From assembly GCF_005871185.1 (NCBI RefSeq), contig NZ_SWKN01000006.1:584014-648013 (forward strand): 64,000 bases of DNA, given 5' to 3'. The translations under genes and the position numbers were made by a program. The notes beneath the pieces were generated by a model, which saw only the letters and a list, made by a program, of their open reading frames with translations, was not told the origin of the DNA and searched no databases. The DNA comes from Limnobacter alexandrii. GTDB lineage: Bacteria; Pseudomonadota; Gammaproteobacteria; Burkholderiales; Burkholderiaceae_B. This document shows, one piece after another, positions 27,363 through 35,292 of this stretch (position 1 is the first letter of the stretch; every line of letters begins with the position of its first letter).

Positions 27363-28583
27363 TCACTGGCGGTTTTCCTGCCTGTATTCCTCAAGCTTGT
27401 TGCCACGATACACCTGCTTGAAAAACACAGGGGTGAGGAAGGTGGTCACAATGCCCATTAGCACCAGTGTTGAAAACATGGTGGGGCCGATAAAACCGTT
27501 TTGGTAAGCAATGCCGGCCACCACCAATTCCATCACGCCACGGCCATTGAGCACGGCACCCAGGCCCAGTGCCTCACGGTGGTCCATGCCCACCATCAAG
27601 CCGCCCAACCAGCCCGCGAATAGCTTGGTGACAATCGACACCACGATGACAATCAGGGGGAATTCCCACTCGGTCAGACTGACCAATTGCAATTCAAGCC
27701 CGAGGTAGGCGAAAAATATGGGCGCGAGAAAGCCGTTGGTGATGGACCCTAAGGTGCTTTGCAGATCCTTGTAGCGCGAGGCGATGAAGTGTTTCTTGTC
27801 GAGAAATAGTGCACCAAAAAATGCACCGATCACGAAATGAAATCCCAAGGCTTCACTGATGGTGCCAAACACCAACACAAACACAATCACGATACCAAAC
27901 AAGGCTTCGGGACCAAACACTTTGATCATCGACTCTGGCAAGGCTTGCACATTCACATTGCGTTTTTCAAGCCAGCTTAGTAACTGATTCAGCCCCACAA
28001 CCACCAGACCCATGGCCATCAGTTTCAATGTGGCAATGCCCACGGCGACGCTGGCGTCACCCAGGGTGAGTGTTTCAGGCAGGTTCAACACAATGCCCAA
28101 AATAAACAATGCAGCCACGTCGTTCACCACAGCAGTGGCCAGCGAGAACTTCGCGATGGGTGTGTGCAAAATGCCAAGGCTGTCCATCAGTTTTACGGCC
28201 ACAGGCAATGCGGTGATTGAAATGCACAGGCCCAGAAAGATCATGCGCATGATGTCTTGCCCGAATGCGGCAGCCACCAATACGCCACCCCCGAAAGGAA
28301 TGAGAAAGCTGATGGCAGCCAACATCAGGCCACGGCCTTTCATCGCGCCCACAATGTCAGAGAACTGCATTTCAAGGCCAGCATTCAGAATAATCAGGAA
28401 CACGGCCAGTTCAGTAACACCTGCCAAGGCTTGGTTGGGTTCAATCAAACCCAGAATGGCCGGGCCTAATAACACACCAGCCAGAATTTCGCCGATCAGC
28501 TCTGGTTGGTTGTAGCGCGCAAACAGGCGGCCAAACAAACGGGCAACCACGATGAGCAATAAAAGGCTTGATAGCAGCGACAT
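27363..28583 (-). CDS. Cation:proton antiporter (KefB/CPA2 type)
   Basis: 406 residues with about twelve membrane helices and no C-terminal nucleotide-binding domain, unlike full KefB/KefC. The CPA2 motifs include GEILAGVLLGPAILG near the N-terminus, ATAVVNDVAALFILG (unwound helix with Asp) and a C-terminal NGRGVMELVVAGIAYQNG. Expected to exchange Na+ or K+ for protons across the inner membrane. Convergent with the FRG gene (stop codons 2 bp apart) and divergent from the Nudix gene. Confidence 0.85.
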   Translation of the reverse strand: MSLLSSLLLLIVVARLFGRLFARYNQPELIGEILAGVLLGPAILGLIEPNQALAGVTELAVFLIILNAGLEMQFSDIVGAMKGRGLMLAAISFLIPFGGGVLVAAAFGQDIMRMIFLGLCISITALPVAVKLMDSLGILHTPIAKFSLATAVVNDVAALFILGIVLNLPETLTLGDASVAVGIATLKLMAMGLVVVGLNQLLSWLEKRNVNVQALPESMIKVFGPEALFGIVIVFVLVFGTISEALGFHFVIGAFFGALFLDKKHFIASRYKDLQSTLGSITNGFLAPIFFAYLGLELQLVSLTEWEFPLIVIVVSIVTKLFAGWLGGLMVGMDHREALGLGAVLNGRGVMELVVAGIAYQNGFIGPTMFSTLVLMGIVTTFLTPVFFKQVYRGNKLEEYRQENRQ

Positions 28584-28694
28584 GGCGAGGCAAATAAAAC
28601 GATGGCGATCGAGTTTACCATCGGCAAGCCTAGGGTTAACTCTGGGGTGTGAATGTGATCAAATGTGGCGTCTGATCCATTCAAAGTCGTGAAC

Positions 28695-29237
28695 ATGCCC
28701 AACTCAGAAAAACACCTTGAGGAAACCTGCATCACCAGTACACGGGTGTTTGACGGTCATTTGATGAAAGTGAACCAGGACCGGGTTCGCCTACCCAACG
28801 GCGAGGAATCAGTGCGCGAATACACTGTACACCCCGGTGCTGTGGCCATTATTCCCATACTGGACGACGGTCGTTTTGTGATGGAAAGGCAGTTTCGCTA
28901 CCCCCTGCATCGTGTGTTTCTGGAATTTCCGGCTGGCAAAATTGATCCCGGTGAAGACCCCGTTGCCACTGCTCACCGGGAATTGCTGGAAGAAACCGGA
29001 TATGTGGCGCAAACGCTGGAATACATCACCACCATTCACCCGGTGATTTCCTATTCAACTGAAAAAATTGAGTTGTATGTGGCGCGGGGCCTGACCTTGA
29101 AGGAAAGGCAACTGGACCACAATGAGTTTCTGGATGTGGTGCTGGTTGAGCCTGCCGAGTTAATGCGACAAATCAAGGCGGGTGAAGTGAGTGATGTCAA
29201 AACGATTATTGGGGCGTTTTGGGTGGCACAAACCTGA
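28695..29237 (+). CDS. Nudix hydrolase, ADP-ribose pyrophosphatase type
   Basis: 180 residues from the ATG at 28695; a GTG at 28665 would add ten residues. The Nudix box is complete: GEDPVATAHRELLEETGYV, preceded by VFLEFPAGKIDPGE as in ADP-ribose pyrophosphatases, which release AMP and ribose-5-phosphate. Exact substrate is inferred from the family. The last 32 bp overlap the convergent hydrolase gene. Confidence 0.88.
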   Translation: MPNSEKHLEETCITSTRVFDGHLMKVNQDRVRLPNGEESVREYTVHPGAVAIIPILDDGRFVMERQFRYPLHRVFLEFPAGKIDPGEDPVATAHRELLEETGYVAQTLEYITTIHPVISYSTEKIELYVARGLTLKERQLDHNEFLDVVLVEPAELMRQIKAGEVSDVKTIIGAFWVAQT

Positions 29238-29817
29238 AGTCGCACAAGGGGTGTTCTTGCGCAATGGTTTGCTTGCGTTGCAGCTGCAAACCCCATTGGG
29301 CTGCCATTTGGTAATCAAGGCTGCATGCGGCATGGCGGGTTAGTTCCGGAACGCCCTGCTGTTTGAAGTAATTGGCCAGCGGGCAAACTGTGACATCGAA
29401 AGCAACGGTGCTGTTGTCGGCGTGAACAGTGCGCGCAAATGGCTTGGTGAACATCACCGCGAACATAAGATCAGTCAGCAAGCGTGCACGTTTCAGCGAG
29501 TTCGCGGTTCGCAAGCGCGACAACTTGAACCCCAATTCAATTGGTGGGCCAAACAACTGCCAGTTGATGGTTTCAATCAGTTGGCCAGCCTCTGCTGGTT
29601 TCATTCCATTCTCCAGCGCGGCGCGGTACAGCGCCAAGTCCCATTCCATGTATCGAACAATCAGGCCCAAGCCAAGCGTGTGTGGCGGGCGAGAGTTTTT
29701 CAGTTCAAGTTGAATGCGTTGCGCAGTCTGCCACACTGGCGCAGGCACTGCCGGTTTGGCGCGTTGGCCAAAGGCATGGTTTGGAAAATAAAACCGCAGT
29801 GCGGCCAGCAGGTTCAT
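29206..29817 (-). CDS. L-2-amino-thiazoline-4-carboxylate hydrolase-like protein
   Basis: 203 residues. The C-terminal half shows CPLANYFKQQGVPELTRHA, then CSLDYQMA, a Gly-x-Leu-x-Arg stretch and a final CDFRF motif, the pattern of the ATC hydrolase family (PF14196), in which these cysteines are conserved. The founding enzyme acts in L-cysteine synthesis from a thiazoline; most members have no known substrate. It follows the metallo-hydrolase gene by 9 bp on the same strand. Recognition is by motif pattern only. Confidence 0.6.
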   Translation of the reverse strand: MNLLAALRFYFPNHAFGQRAKPAVPAPVWQTAQRIQLELKNSRPPHTLGLGLIVRYMEWDLALYRAALENGMKPAEAGQLIETINWQLFGPPIELGFKLSRLRTANSLKRARLLTDLMFAVMFTKPFARTVHADNSTVAFDVTVCPLANYFKQQGVPELTRHAACSLDYQMAAQWGLQLQRKQTIAQEHPLCDFRFVPPKTPQ

Positions 29818-29826
29818 GGCCTGGAT

Positions 29827-30471
29827 TTAGAACTGAAGGTCGCGCACATACGGATTGCTTCGGCGTTCCTGGCCAAAGCTGCCCTCTGGCCCGTGGCCGG
29901 GAATAAACACCGTGTCGTTGCCCATGGGCCACAGGCGGTTGCGAATACTGTCGATCAGGGTTTCATGGTCGCCACCGGGGAAGTCGGTGCGGCCCATGCT
30001 GCCCACGAACAAAACATCGCCCACAAAGGCACGTTTGGCTTGTTCTGAATGAAACACCACATGGCCTGGTGTGTGCCCGGGGCAGTGGCGAACATTCAGG
30101 GTGCAATTGCCAATTTGAACGGTGTCGCCATCGGCCAGCCAGCGGTTGGGTTTGAAAGGCTTGCTCAAGGGGAAGTTGAACATGCGGCTTTGATCAGCCA
30201 AGCGGTCAATCCAGAACTGGTCACCTTCGTGTGGGCCGATGATGGGCAGGTTCAGTTGTGCGGCCAGTTCTGCCACCCCACCCGCATGGTCAATGTGCGC
30301 ATGGGTCAGCCAAATGGCTTGTAGTTCAAGATTGCGGTCTGCAATTGCCTTGGTCAGTTTATCAAGATCACCACCCGGGTCGATGATCGCCGCCTTGTTG
30401 GTTTCGCTGCACCACACGATGGAACAGTTTTGTGCAAACGGCGTGACAGGGATGGTGAGGTACTGAAGCAT
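29827..30471 (-). CDS. Metallo-beta-lactamase fold hydrolase (YcbL/glyoxalase II-like)
   Basis: 214 residues, the short form of the glyoxalase II family. The dinuclear metal site is complete: THAHIDHAGG (His57, His59, Asp61, His62), HCPGHTPGHVVF, GDVLFVGSMGRTDFPGG and the C-terminal IPGHGPEG. YcbL-type proteins hydrolyse thioesters such as S-lactoylglutathione. Upstream of the ATC-hydrolase-like gene in a two-gene operon. Confidence 0.88.
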   Translation of the reverse strand: MLQYLTIPVTPFAQNCSIVWCSETNKAAIIDPGGDLDKLTKAIADRNLELQAIWLTHAHIDHAGGVAELAAQLNLPIIGPHEGDQFWIDRLADQSRMFNFPLSKPFKPNRWLADGDTVQIGNCTLNVRHCPGHTPGHVVFHSEQAKRAFVGDVLFVGSMGRTDFPGGDHETLIDSIRNRLWPMGNDTVFIPGHGPEGSFGQERRSNPYVRDLQF

Positions 30472-30571
30472 GTTGCAAGGCTTTGGGTTGGCGTGGAGAT
30501 ATAGTAGTGAAATTGTGCAGGTGATTCAAACAAACAACATTCAATTCAACTGAGAGAGGGGCTTGGATTTT

Positions 30572-30901
30572 ATGGGGACACAGGCGTATCGCGGTTTGCT
30601 GCTTGTATTGGCAGTGGCATTTGCTGTGGCATTTGCCTTGGTGTGCATTCCACCGTTTATTGAAAACCCCGACATTATTGGCGCGTTCGCGGGTGGTTTT
30701 GTGAATCCGTATGCATCGGGTTATGCAATCGATATTTTCTTCACCTGGGCCGTGTTGGCCGTGTGGGTGATGTACGAAGCCAAGGTGAAGGGCATTCGCC
30801 ACGGCTGGGTTGCCTTGCTGCTGGGCGTGGTGCCCGGTGTTGCCACCGGGTTTGCGGTGTACCTGCTGATTCGCTTGAAGCAGGAAAAAGCAGGCGCTTG
30901 A
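30572..30901 (+). CDS. DUF2834 membrane protein
   Basis: 109 residues from the ATG at 30572 (a TTG at 30563 would add three). Three hydrophobic segments: residues about 7-26, 42-65 (YAIDIFFTWAVLAVWVMY) and 75-100. The arrangement with a conserved Asp in the second helix and an exposed Lys/Arg C-terminus fits DUF2834, a family of unknown role. Stop codons of this gene and the alternative oxidase gene are 2 bp apart. Confidence 0.75.
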   Translation: MGTQAYRGLLLVLAVAFAVAFALVCIPPFIENPDIIGAFAGGFVNPYASGYAIDIFFTWAVLAVWVMYEAKVKGIRHGWVALLLGVVPGVATGFAVYLLIRLKQEKAGA

Positions 30902-30903
30902 AG

Positions 30904-31518
30904 TTAAACCAGTAGTGGGTGATCGGCCATGTCGTGGTTTACATCGGCATGGCCTTGTTCATCTTTGCGCACAGCGATAACAACATCGCGTAGCTTGGCG
31001 TCGGCGGGCAATTTGTAATAATCAATCGCAATTTTCGGTGCATCGATATTCTCGATTCGCCCGGCGTCAATTTCAGCCAGGTAGTCGGTGTAGCTGATTA
31101 CTGCCTGGTTTTCGAAGTAGCCCACCATGCGGTGCGCGGTTTTTGGAAAAAATACATACAGCACGAAATAGAAGTGCCAAAACACCAGTTGGGCAAAAAG
31201 TACCAACAGCCGTTCGCCCATGCTGGGTTTTGCAATCTCGATGAAAATCATCAAATGCATGCGTTCGTTTTCGGCTTCTTCAAGCAGGGTGCGAATGGTG
31301 GGGCCATAGCCGGTTTTCATTTTCCGCAAGCTTTTCAGGTGAATCCACATGCCGGCCACCATGCCCGGTACGCCGGCCACGGTTTCCAGAATTACCGCGC
31401 GGTGCCCATAGCGCTTGGCAAAGAAGGTGTCCGCAAACCAGCGAAAAAACATGGTGAGTGATTTGGCGAAACGGTCTGAGAAATCTTTGGGTGTGGGCTC
31501 TTGAGGCAATGCTTCCAT
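30904..31518 (-). CDS. Alternative oxidase (diiron ubiquinol oxidase)
   Basis: 204 residues. Alternative oxidase passes electrons from ubiquinol to oxygen without pumping protons. All six diiron ligands can be placed: Glu45 in LETVAG, Glu85 and His88 in NERMHL, Glu136 in YFENQAV, Glu187 and His190 in RKDEQGHADVNH. Two hydrophobic stretches (about 45-62 and 104-124) fit its monotopic membrane binding. The N-terminus is short compared with plant and fungal enzymes, as in other bacterial forms. AGGAG precedes the ATG at 31518. It sits alone, convergent with DUF2834. Confidence 0.92.
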   Translation of the reverse strand: MEALPQEPTPKDFSDRFAKSLTMFFRWFADTFFAKRYGHRAVILETVAGVPGMVAGMWIHLKSLRKMKTGYGPTIRTLLEEAENERMHLMIFIEIAKPSMGERLLVLFAQLVFWHFYFVLYVFFPKTAHRMVGYFENQAVISYTDYLAEIDAGRIENIDAPKIAIDYYKLPADAKLRDVVIAVRKDEQGHADVNHDMADHPLLV

Positions 31519-31635
31519 GTGCTCTACTCCTGAGGTGTGACGACAGCGCTTTGATTTACTTTTTGAATCAGTCTACGCCTGTTGACGTGGGTGGGCTAGC
31601 CCCGGGTAATGACAGGCGGGACCTCATTTTTGCCT

Positions 31636-31665
31636 TTGACAGGGGAATTTGGATACTGCTAACTT
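31636..31665 (+). promoter_or_regulatory. Possible promoter of the DinD-like gene
   Basis: TTGACA at 31636-31641 and TAACTT at 31660-31665, spaced 18 bp, 53 bp ahead of the start codon at 31718. The -35 element is a perfect match and the -10 is weak. No LexA-type CTGT-N8-ACAG box was found. Confidence 0.3.
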
Positions 31666-31717
31666 GGCCAAATAAATTCTGGCTTAACGTAAGTAGAGCC
31701 GAAAGGTTGGGATAAAA

Positions 31718-32191
31718 ATGAAGAACGATTTAATTCAGAATTTGACGGAAAGCTTTGAAGGGCACGCTCAGGCAACTGAGAAAGAGTTGTCTGACATTAT
31801 TTATGAACAAACTGGCGGCAGTGAAAATTTCGCGTTGATACGAAGCAAAGGAGATACCGCATTGTTTGGTAAAAATACCAAAGCAATGAAAGCCCAATGG
31901 AAAGTACCTGATAATCGCCCTTTGGCTGATTTCGCACCTACTATCATTTTGAAGGCCAAAGACTTTGCCACCGAAATTACCATTCATAATGCCCGTGAGC
32001 AGACGATGAGCCAAGAGCAAGAGATATCTCGTGAGCATGTCACCAACAACGAGGCTGTTCGGCAAACATTGCTCAGTCGAGGGATTCGGCCAGAGAGTCT
32101 TCCGCCAGCCGAAGATGTAAAGAAAGTAGAACGTCGACTTACCTCAGCGGAAAGGAACGCAATCATCAATCCTGATGCGTTAGAGGAATGA
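31718..32191 (+). CDS. DinD-like protein lacking the N-terminal BRO-type domain
   Basis: 157 residues. The first ~16 residues (MKNDLIQNLTESFEGHAQ) resemble the very start of DinD (DNA-damage-inducible protein D). The next part (ATEKELSDIIYEQTGGSENF, then IRSKGDTALFGK, RPLADFAPTIILKAKDFATE, EHVTNNEAVRQTLLSRGIRP and PPAEDVKKVERRL) resembles its C-terminal half. The BRO-N-like domain that normally lies between, roughly 120 residues, is missing although the frame is intact. DinD inhibits RecA filaments in E. coli. Either a shortened functional form or the product of an in-frame deletion. The comparison is from memory of the family. Confidence 0.65.
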   Translation: MKNDLIQNLTESFEGHAQATEKELSDIIYEQTGGSENFALIRSKGDTALFGKNTKAMKAQWKVPDNRPLADFAPTIILKAKDFATEITIHNAREQTMSQEQEISREHVTNNEAVRQTLLSRGIRPESLPPAEDVKKVERRLTSAERNAIINPDALEE

Positions 32192-32232
32192 CGGTTTGAT
32201 CCATTGCGGTTACAAATCTTGGGGTAATCAGA

Positions 32233-33600
32233 TCACTGGTCATTGGCAAGCCCTTCCAACACCTCCCGTGCCGCTCTTTCCCCGGCCTGTAATGCGCCTT
32301 CAATGTAACCCGCCCATTCGGTGGCGGTTTCGGTGCCGGCCCAGTGAATGGTGTGGTGCGGTGTGCGAATCCACTCCCCGTAATGAGTCATGACCCCCGG
32401 GGGCGCGAACGCCCCGTAACAGCCCTTGGACCATTCTTCTTGGGTCCAATCCTCATCCACGTAATCCACCGGATTTAATGCCTGTTCACCGAAATGCTCT
32501 GCCAGCATATCGACAACGTGCTCGCGGCGCTGTTCCTTGCTTGAATCGCCAATATGCACTGCATGGTCTGCCTCGAAAAAACCGGCAATCAAACCGAGTG
32601 GGCTGTCGGGCGGCGACACATCAAAGCAGGGTGATGCGGGCTTGTCGTCTCGAACAATGCTGCCGTTAAACCCCTGCTGTCGCCAAAAAGGTGTGGGGTA
32701 GGCCACCCAGAACTTGATCACGCTGCCCATGTTGACCCGGTTGTGTAATGCAGCTTGTGCACTGGGTAGTGGCGGCGTGATGTTGATTCTATTCATCAAG
32801 GTTGGCGGCACGGCAACAATGACGCGCTTGGCGCGGTATTGGGCCAGGCCGGTAGCTACCACTGCCTCGGTTGAACTGACATCAATCGAGTGCACCGCTT
32901 CATTCAGGTGCAAATGGTCACCCAGTTCTTGAGCCATGTTTCGCGCGATTTGGTGCACGCCACCATGAAACAGCAAATTTTGCCCACCACCTTCGTCAGC
33001 GGAAATCATGGCCTCAAGCCCGCCACCGCCTTTGAGATACACCAGAAAAAACAGCATGGAAACCTGTGGGGCTTCCGCGCAAAACACCGATGCGCAGATG
33101 ACACGAATCAAGGCACGCAAGCGTTCTGACCCGGTGGCTTTGCAAAGCCATGCTTCCACGGACAATGAATCCAGTTCACTGGAGTTGACGCTATTCCATG
33201 GATCGGCGTCATTCACCGTGGACAGCAGGTGGTTCAATTTGCGCAACAACAAATACGCCTGAATTTTCTCGCGCAAGCTCAGTAGTTGTGTGAAATCTTC
33301 TCCGTTGACCACGCCCTGTTTGCCCGCCATGGAGAGCACCGATTTGCCTTTCAAAAAAGTTGGGTAACGTCCAATACCCATGGTGTCTGCTAGGGCAAAC
33401 AATCGAGTTTGGCTGGGGGCCAACCACATGCCACCCAGGTCAATGTCCAGCCCGGCGATTTGGCCGTGCTTGGTGCGCCCACCTACTCTGTCTCGGGCTT
33501 CAAGCACCAGCGCGTTTTTGCCGTGGCTTCGAAGTGTGCGTGCAGCATTCAGGCCGCTGAACCCAGCCCCAATCACAATCGCATCCCACAGGGAATTCAC
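32233..33600 (-). CDS. Flavin monoamine oxidase family protein
   Basis: 455 residues from GTG 33600, which overlaps the TetR stop codon as GTGA. FAD-binding motifs: AIVIGAGFSGLNAARTL at the N-terminus, EARDRVGGRT, and a C-terminal HWAGTETATEWAGYIEGAL that contacts the flavin. Oxidises amines to aldehydes with release of ammonia and hydrogen peroxide in related enzymes; substrate unknown. It is in an operon with the TetR regulator and divergent from the PPOX gene. Confidence 0.88.
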   Translation of the reverse strand: MNSLWDAIVIGAGFSGLNAARTLRSHGKNALVLEARDRVGGRTKHGQIAGLDIDLGGMWLAPSQTRLFALADTMGIGRYPTFLKGKSVLSMAGKQGVVNGEDFTQLLSLREKIQAYLLLRKLNHLLSTVNDADPWNSVNSSELDSLSVEAWLCKATGSERLRALIRVICASVFCAEAPQVSMLFFLVYLKGGGGLEAMISADEGGGQNLLFHGGVHQIARNMAQELGDHLHLNEAVHSIDVSSTEAVVATGLAQYRAKRVIVAVPPTLMNRINITPPLPSAQAALHNRVNMGSVIKFWVAYPTPFWRQQGFNGSIVRDDKPASPCFDVSPPDSPLGLIAGFFEADHAVHIGDSSKEQRREHVVDMLAEHFGEQALNPVDYVDEDWTQEEWSKGCYGAFAPPGVMTHYGEWIRTPHHTIHWAGTETATEWAGYIEGALQAGERAAREVLEGLANDQ

Positions 33601-34199
33601 GCCCGCTCCTTCAGCGCTTTGCAATGGCTCAGCAGCAGGCTGACACCCAGATTCAGTGTTTTCTTGCAGACAGACTGATTGCGAGTGCTGAGGTATTGAA
33701 CAATGACACCGTCCATCAAGGCCAGGCCCATGCGGGCAATTTGTGTGATCTCTGTTTTCGAAATGCGGCCGCAATCCAGTTTGGACACGGCATCTGCCAG
33801 TTGCTTGATGTAGCCCTCATATTGCATTTTGGCAATCTCGCGCGATTCAGCACGCGCAAGTGCCGACAAGGTGAGTTCCATGTGGGCGCGTTGGCGATCG
33901 GGGTCGCGCACCGTGTGTTCAAAATAGGCTTTCGCCATGCTGGTAATGGCGTCTTCAATTGTGGCGCAACCTTGAACCGCGCGTTCGACCACTGCGTACA
34001 CATCAGCTTGTAAAGCCAAATGCAAGGTCATCATGAGTTCGTCTTTGCCCGAGAAGGCATAGCTGACTGCGGCTGGGTTGATGTTGGCTTCAGCGGCAAT
34101 GTTGCGAACCGTGGCTTGTTCTATCCCATCGCGGGCGATAACACGCAACAGGGCTTGTTGAAGGCTTTCCCGTTTGTCTTGAAGAGAGACTCGTTGCAT
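33597..34199 (-). CDS. TetR/AcrR-family transcriptional regulator
   Basis: 200 residues from the ATG at 34199. The N-terminal helix-turn-helix reads QALLRVIARDGIEQATVRNIAAEANINPAAVSYAFSGKDEL; the rest is a helical ligand-binding domain of typical length. The gene is directly upstream of the amine oxidase, to which it is translationally coupled, and divergent from the PPOX-family gene. A perfect 16-bp palindrome lies in the shared promoter region, so it probably represses both directions and itself. Confidence 0.92.
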   Translation of the reverse strand: MQRVSLQDKRESLQQALLRVIARDGIEQATVRNIAAEANINPAAVSYAFSGKDELMMTLHLALQADVYAVVERAVQGCATIEDAITSMAKAYFEHTVRDPDRQRAHMELTLSALARAESREIAKMQYEGYIKQLADAVSKLDCGRISKTEITQIARMGLALMDGVIVQYLSTRNQSVCKKTLNLGVSLLLSHCKALKERA

Positions 34200-34238
34200 G
34201 TTTTGCACGCTTGCTGTTATGATTGGCCGAAGCTTAAG

Positions 34239-34254
34239 TTAAACGATCGTTTAA
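34239..34254. promoter_or_regulatory. 16-bp perfect palindrome, probable TetR operator
   Basis: TTAAACGATCGTTTAA is its own reverse complement and lies between the divergent TetR gene (start 34199) and PPOX-family gene (start 34281). Length and position fit a TetR-family operator that would control both transcripts. Confidence 0.7.
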
Positions 34255-34280
34255 GTCAAATGTTTAAGAGGGGTGTAAAT

Positions 34281-35282
34281 ATGAAACTGACCACCATTGA
34301 GCAGGTACAGAAACGCGTGGGCATATCGCCTGCACCCCGAGACTTGAAAGTGATTGATTATGTGGATGAACACGCCTTGCGGTGGTTGTCGCATTGCAGC
34401 TTCGCCTTCATCGCTTTGGGTGAAGGCGCAAACATTCGAGTTTCTGCTGCGGGTGGGGCGAAAGGTTTTGTTTCTGCTGAAGGTTCAAAGGCCTTGTCTA
34501 TTTCACTGGATGCACTGGATAACAGCAGCCTTGTTCAATCAGGCATTTCTTTTGGCGCGCTGTTCATGGTGAGCGGCATGGAAGAAACCCTGCGCGTGAA
34601 TGGCAAGGTTTCAAGCGTGGCAAACGGCAAAGCCTGCTTCGAAGTTCAAGAGTGCTACTTGCATTGCGCCAAATCGTTCAAGCGTTCCGATTTCTGGATG
34701 CCACCATCGATTGGGCAATCGGAAGCAGATGTGGCAGACTTTCTTCAGCAGGCTCAATTTTTGGTGTTAGCCAGCATCAATGCAAGTGGTGAAGCTGATG
34801 TTAGCCCAAAGGGCGACCCCGCAGGTTTCATGATCCAAGAGCACGATGGTTATATCTGCTTTGCAGACCGACCCGGCAATCGACGAATCGACAGCTTTCA
34901 CAATATTCTTGAGCAACCTTCTGTGTGCCTGTTGGTGATGGTGCCCGGCGTTGCGCAGGTGCTTGAGGTGGTTGGTACAGCCGATCTGTGTGTTGATGAA
35001 GCCTTGTTGGATCAGTTCGAGGTGCAGGGCAAAAAGCCCAACCTGATTACTCGCATCAAACCCACATCTATGACAATGCTTTCAAGCGAAGCAATTTCCA
35101 ACTCGGTGTTGTGGCCTGCCAAGGAAAGGCCTGTCGATTTGGTTCCGGCAGACATATTCAAGGCGCACATTCAGCGAAGCAAAGAAAGTTCGATACAGGC
35201 AAAGATTGCGCGGGCGGCGGTGTCTTTGCCTGGTGCCATGGAGAAAGGGCTGCAGTTCGATTACAAGAAGAACATGTATTGA
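34281..35282 (+). CDS. Pyridoxamine 5'-phosphate oxidase-family protein
   Basis: 333 residues from the ATG at 34281, behind AGAGGGG. The C-terminal part (from about residue 155) contains FLQQAQFLVLASINASGEADVSPKGDPAGF and ICFADRPGNRRIDSFHNIL, the flavin-binding split barrel of the PPOX-like family (MSMEG_1061 type). The N-terminal 130 residues have a similar beta pattern but weaker conservation, so the protein may carry two such barrels. An FMN-dependent redox role is likely; substrate unknown. Divergent from TetR and amine oxidase with a shared operator. Confidence 0.75.
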   Translation: MKLTTIEQVQKRVGISPAPRDLKVIDYVDEHALRWLSHCSFAFIALGEGANIRVSAAGGAKGFVSAEGSKALSISLDALDNSSLVQSGISFGALFMVSGMEETLRVNGKVSSVANGKACFEVQECYLHCAKSFKRSDFWMPPSIGQSEADVADFLQQAQFLVLASINASGEADVSPKGDPAGFMIQEHDGYICFADRPGNRRIDSFHNILEQPSVCLLVMVPGVAQVLEVVGTADLCVDEALLDQFEVQGKKPNLITRIKPTSMTMLSSEAISNSVLWPAKERPVDLVPADIFKAHIQRSKESSIQAKIARAAVSLPGAMEKGLQFDYKKNMY

Positions 35283-35292
35283 CTGCTTGAAT

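Noticed and set aside
31519-31620. Inverted TGATT...AATCA repeat upstream of the alternative oxidase
   Set aside because: It recalls an FNR half-site pair, but the spacer is 9 bp where FNR needs 4, so it was not called.
31600-31717. Possible LexA box upstream of the DinD-like gene
   Set aside because: DinD is SOS-controlled in E. coli, but no CTGT-N8-ACAG match could be found in the upstream region.
34020-34280. N-terminal extension of the PPOX-family protein
   Set aside because: The longer frame runs through the TetR gene and the palindromic operator; ATG 34281 with a good ribosome site is the true start.
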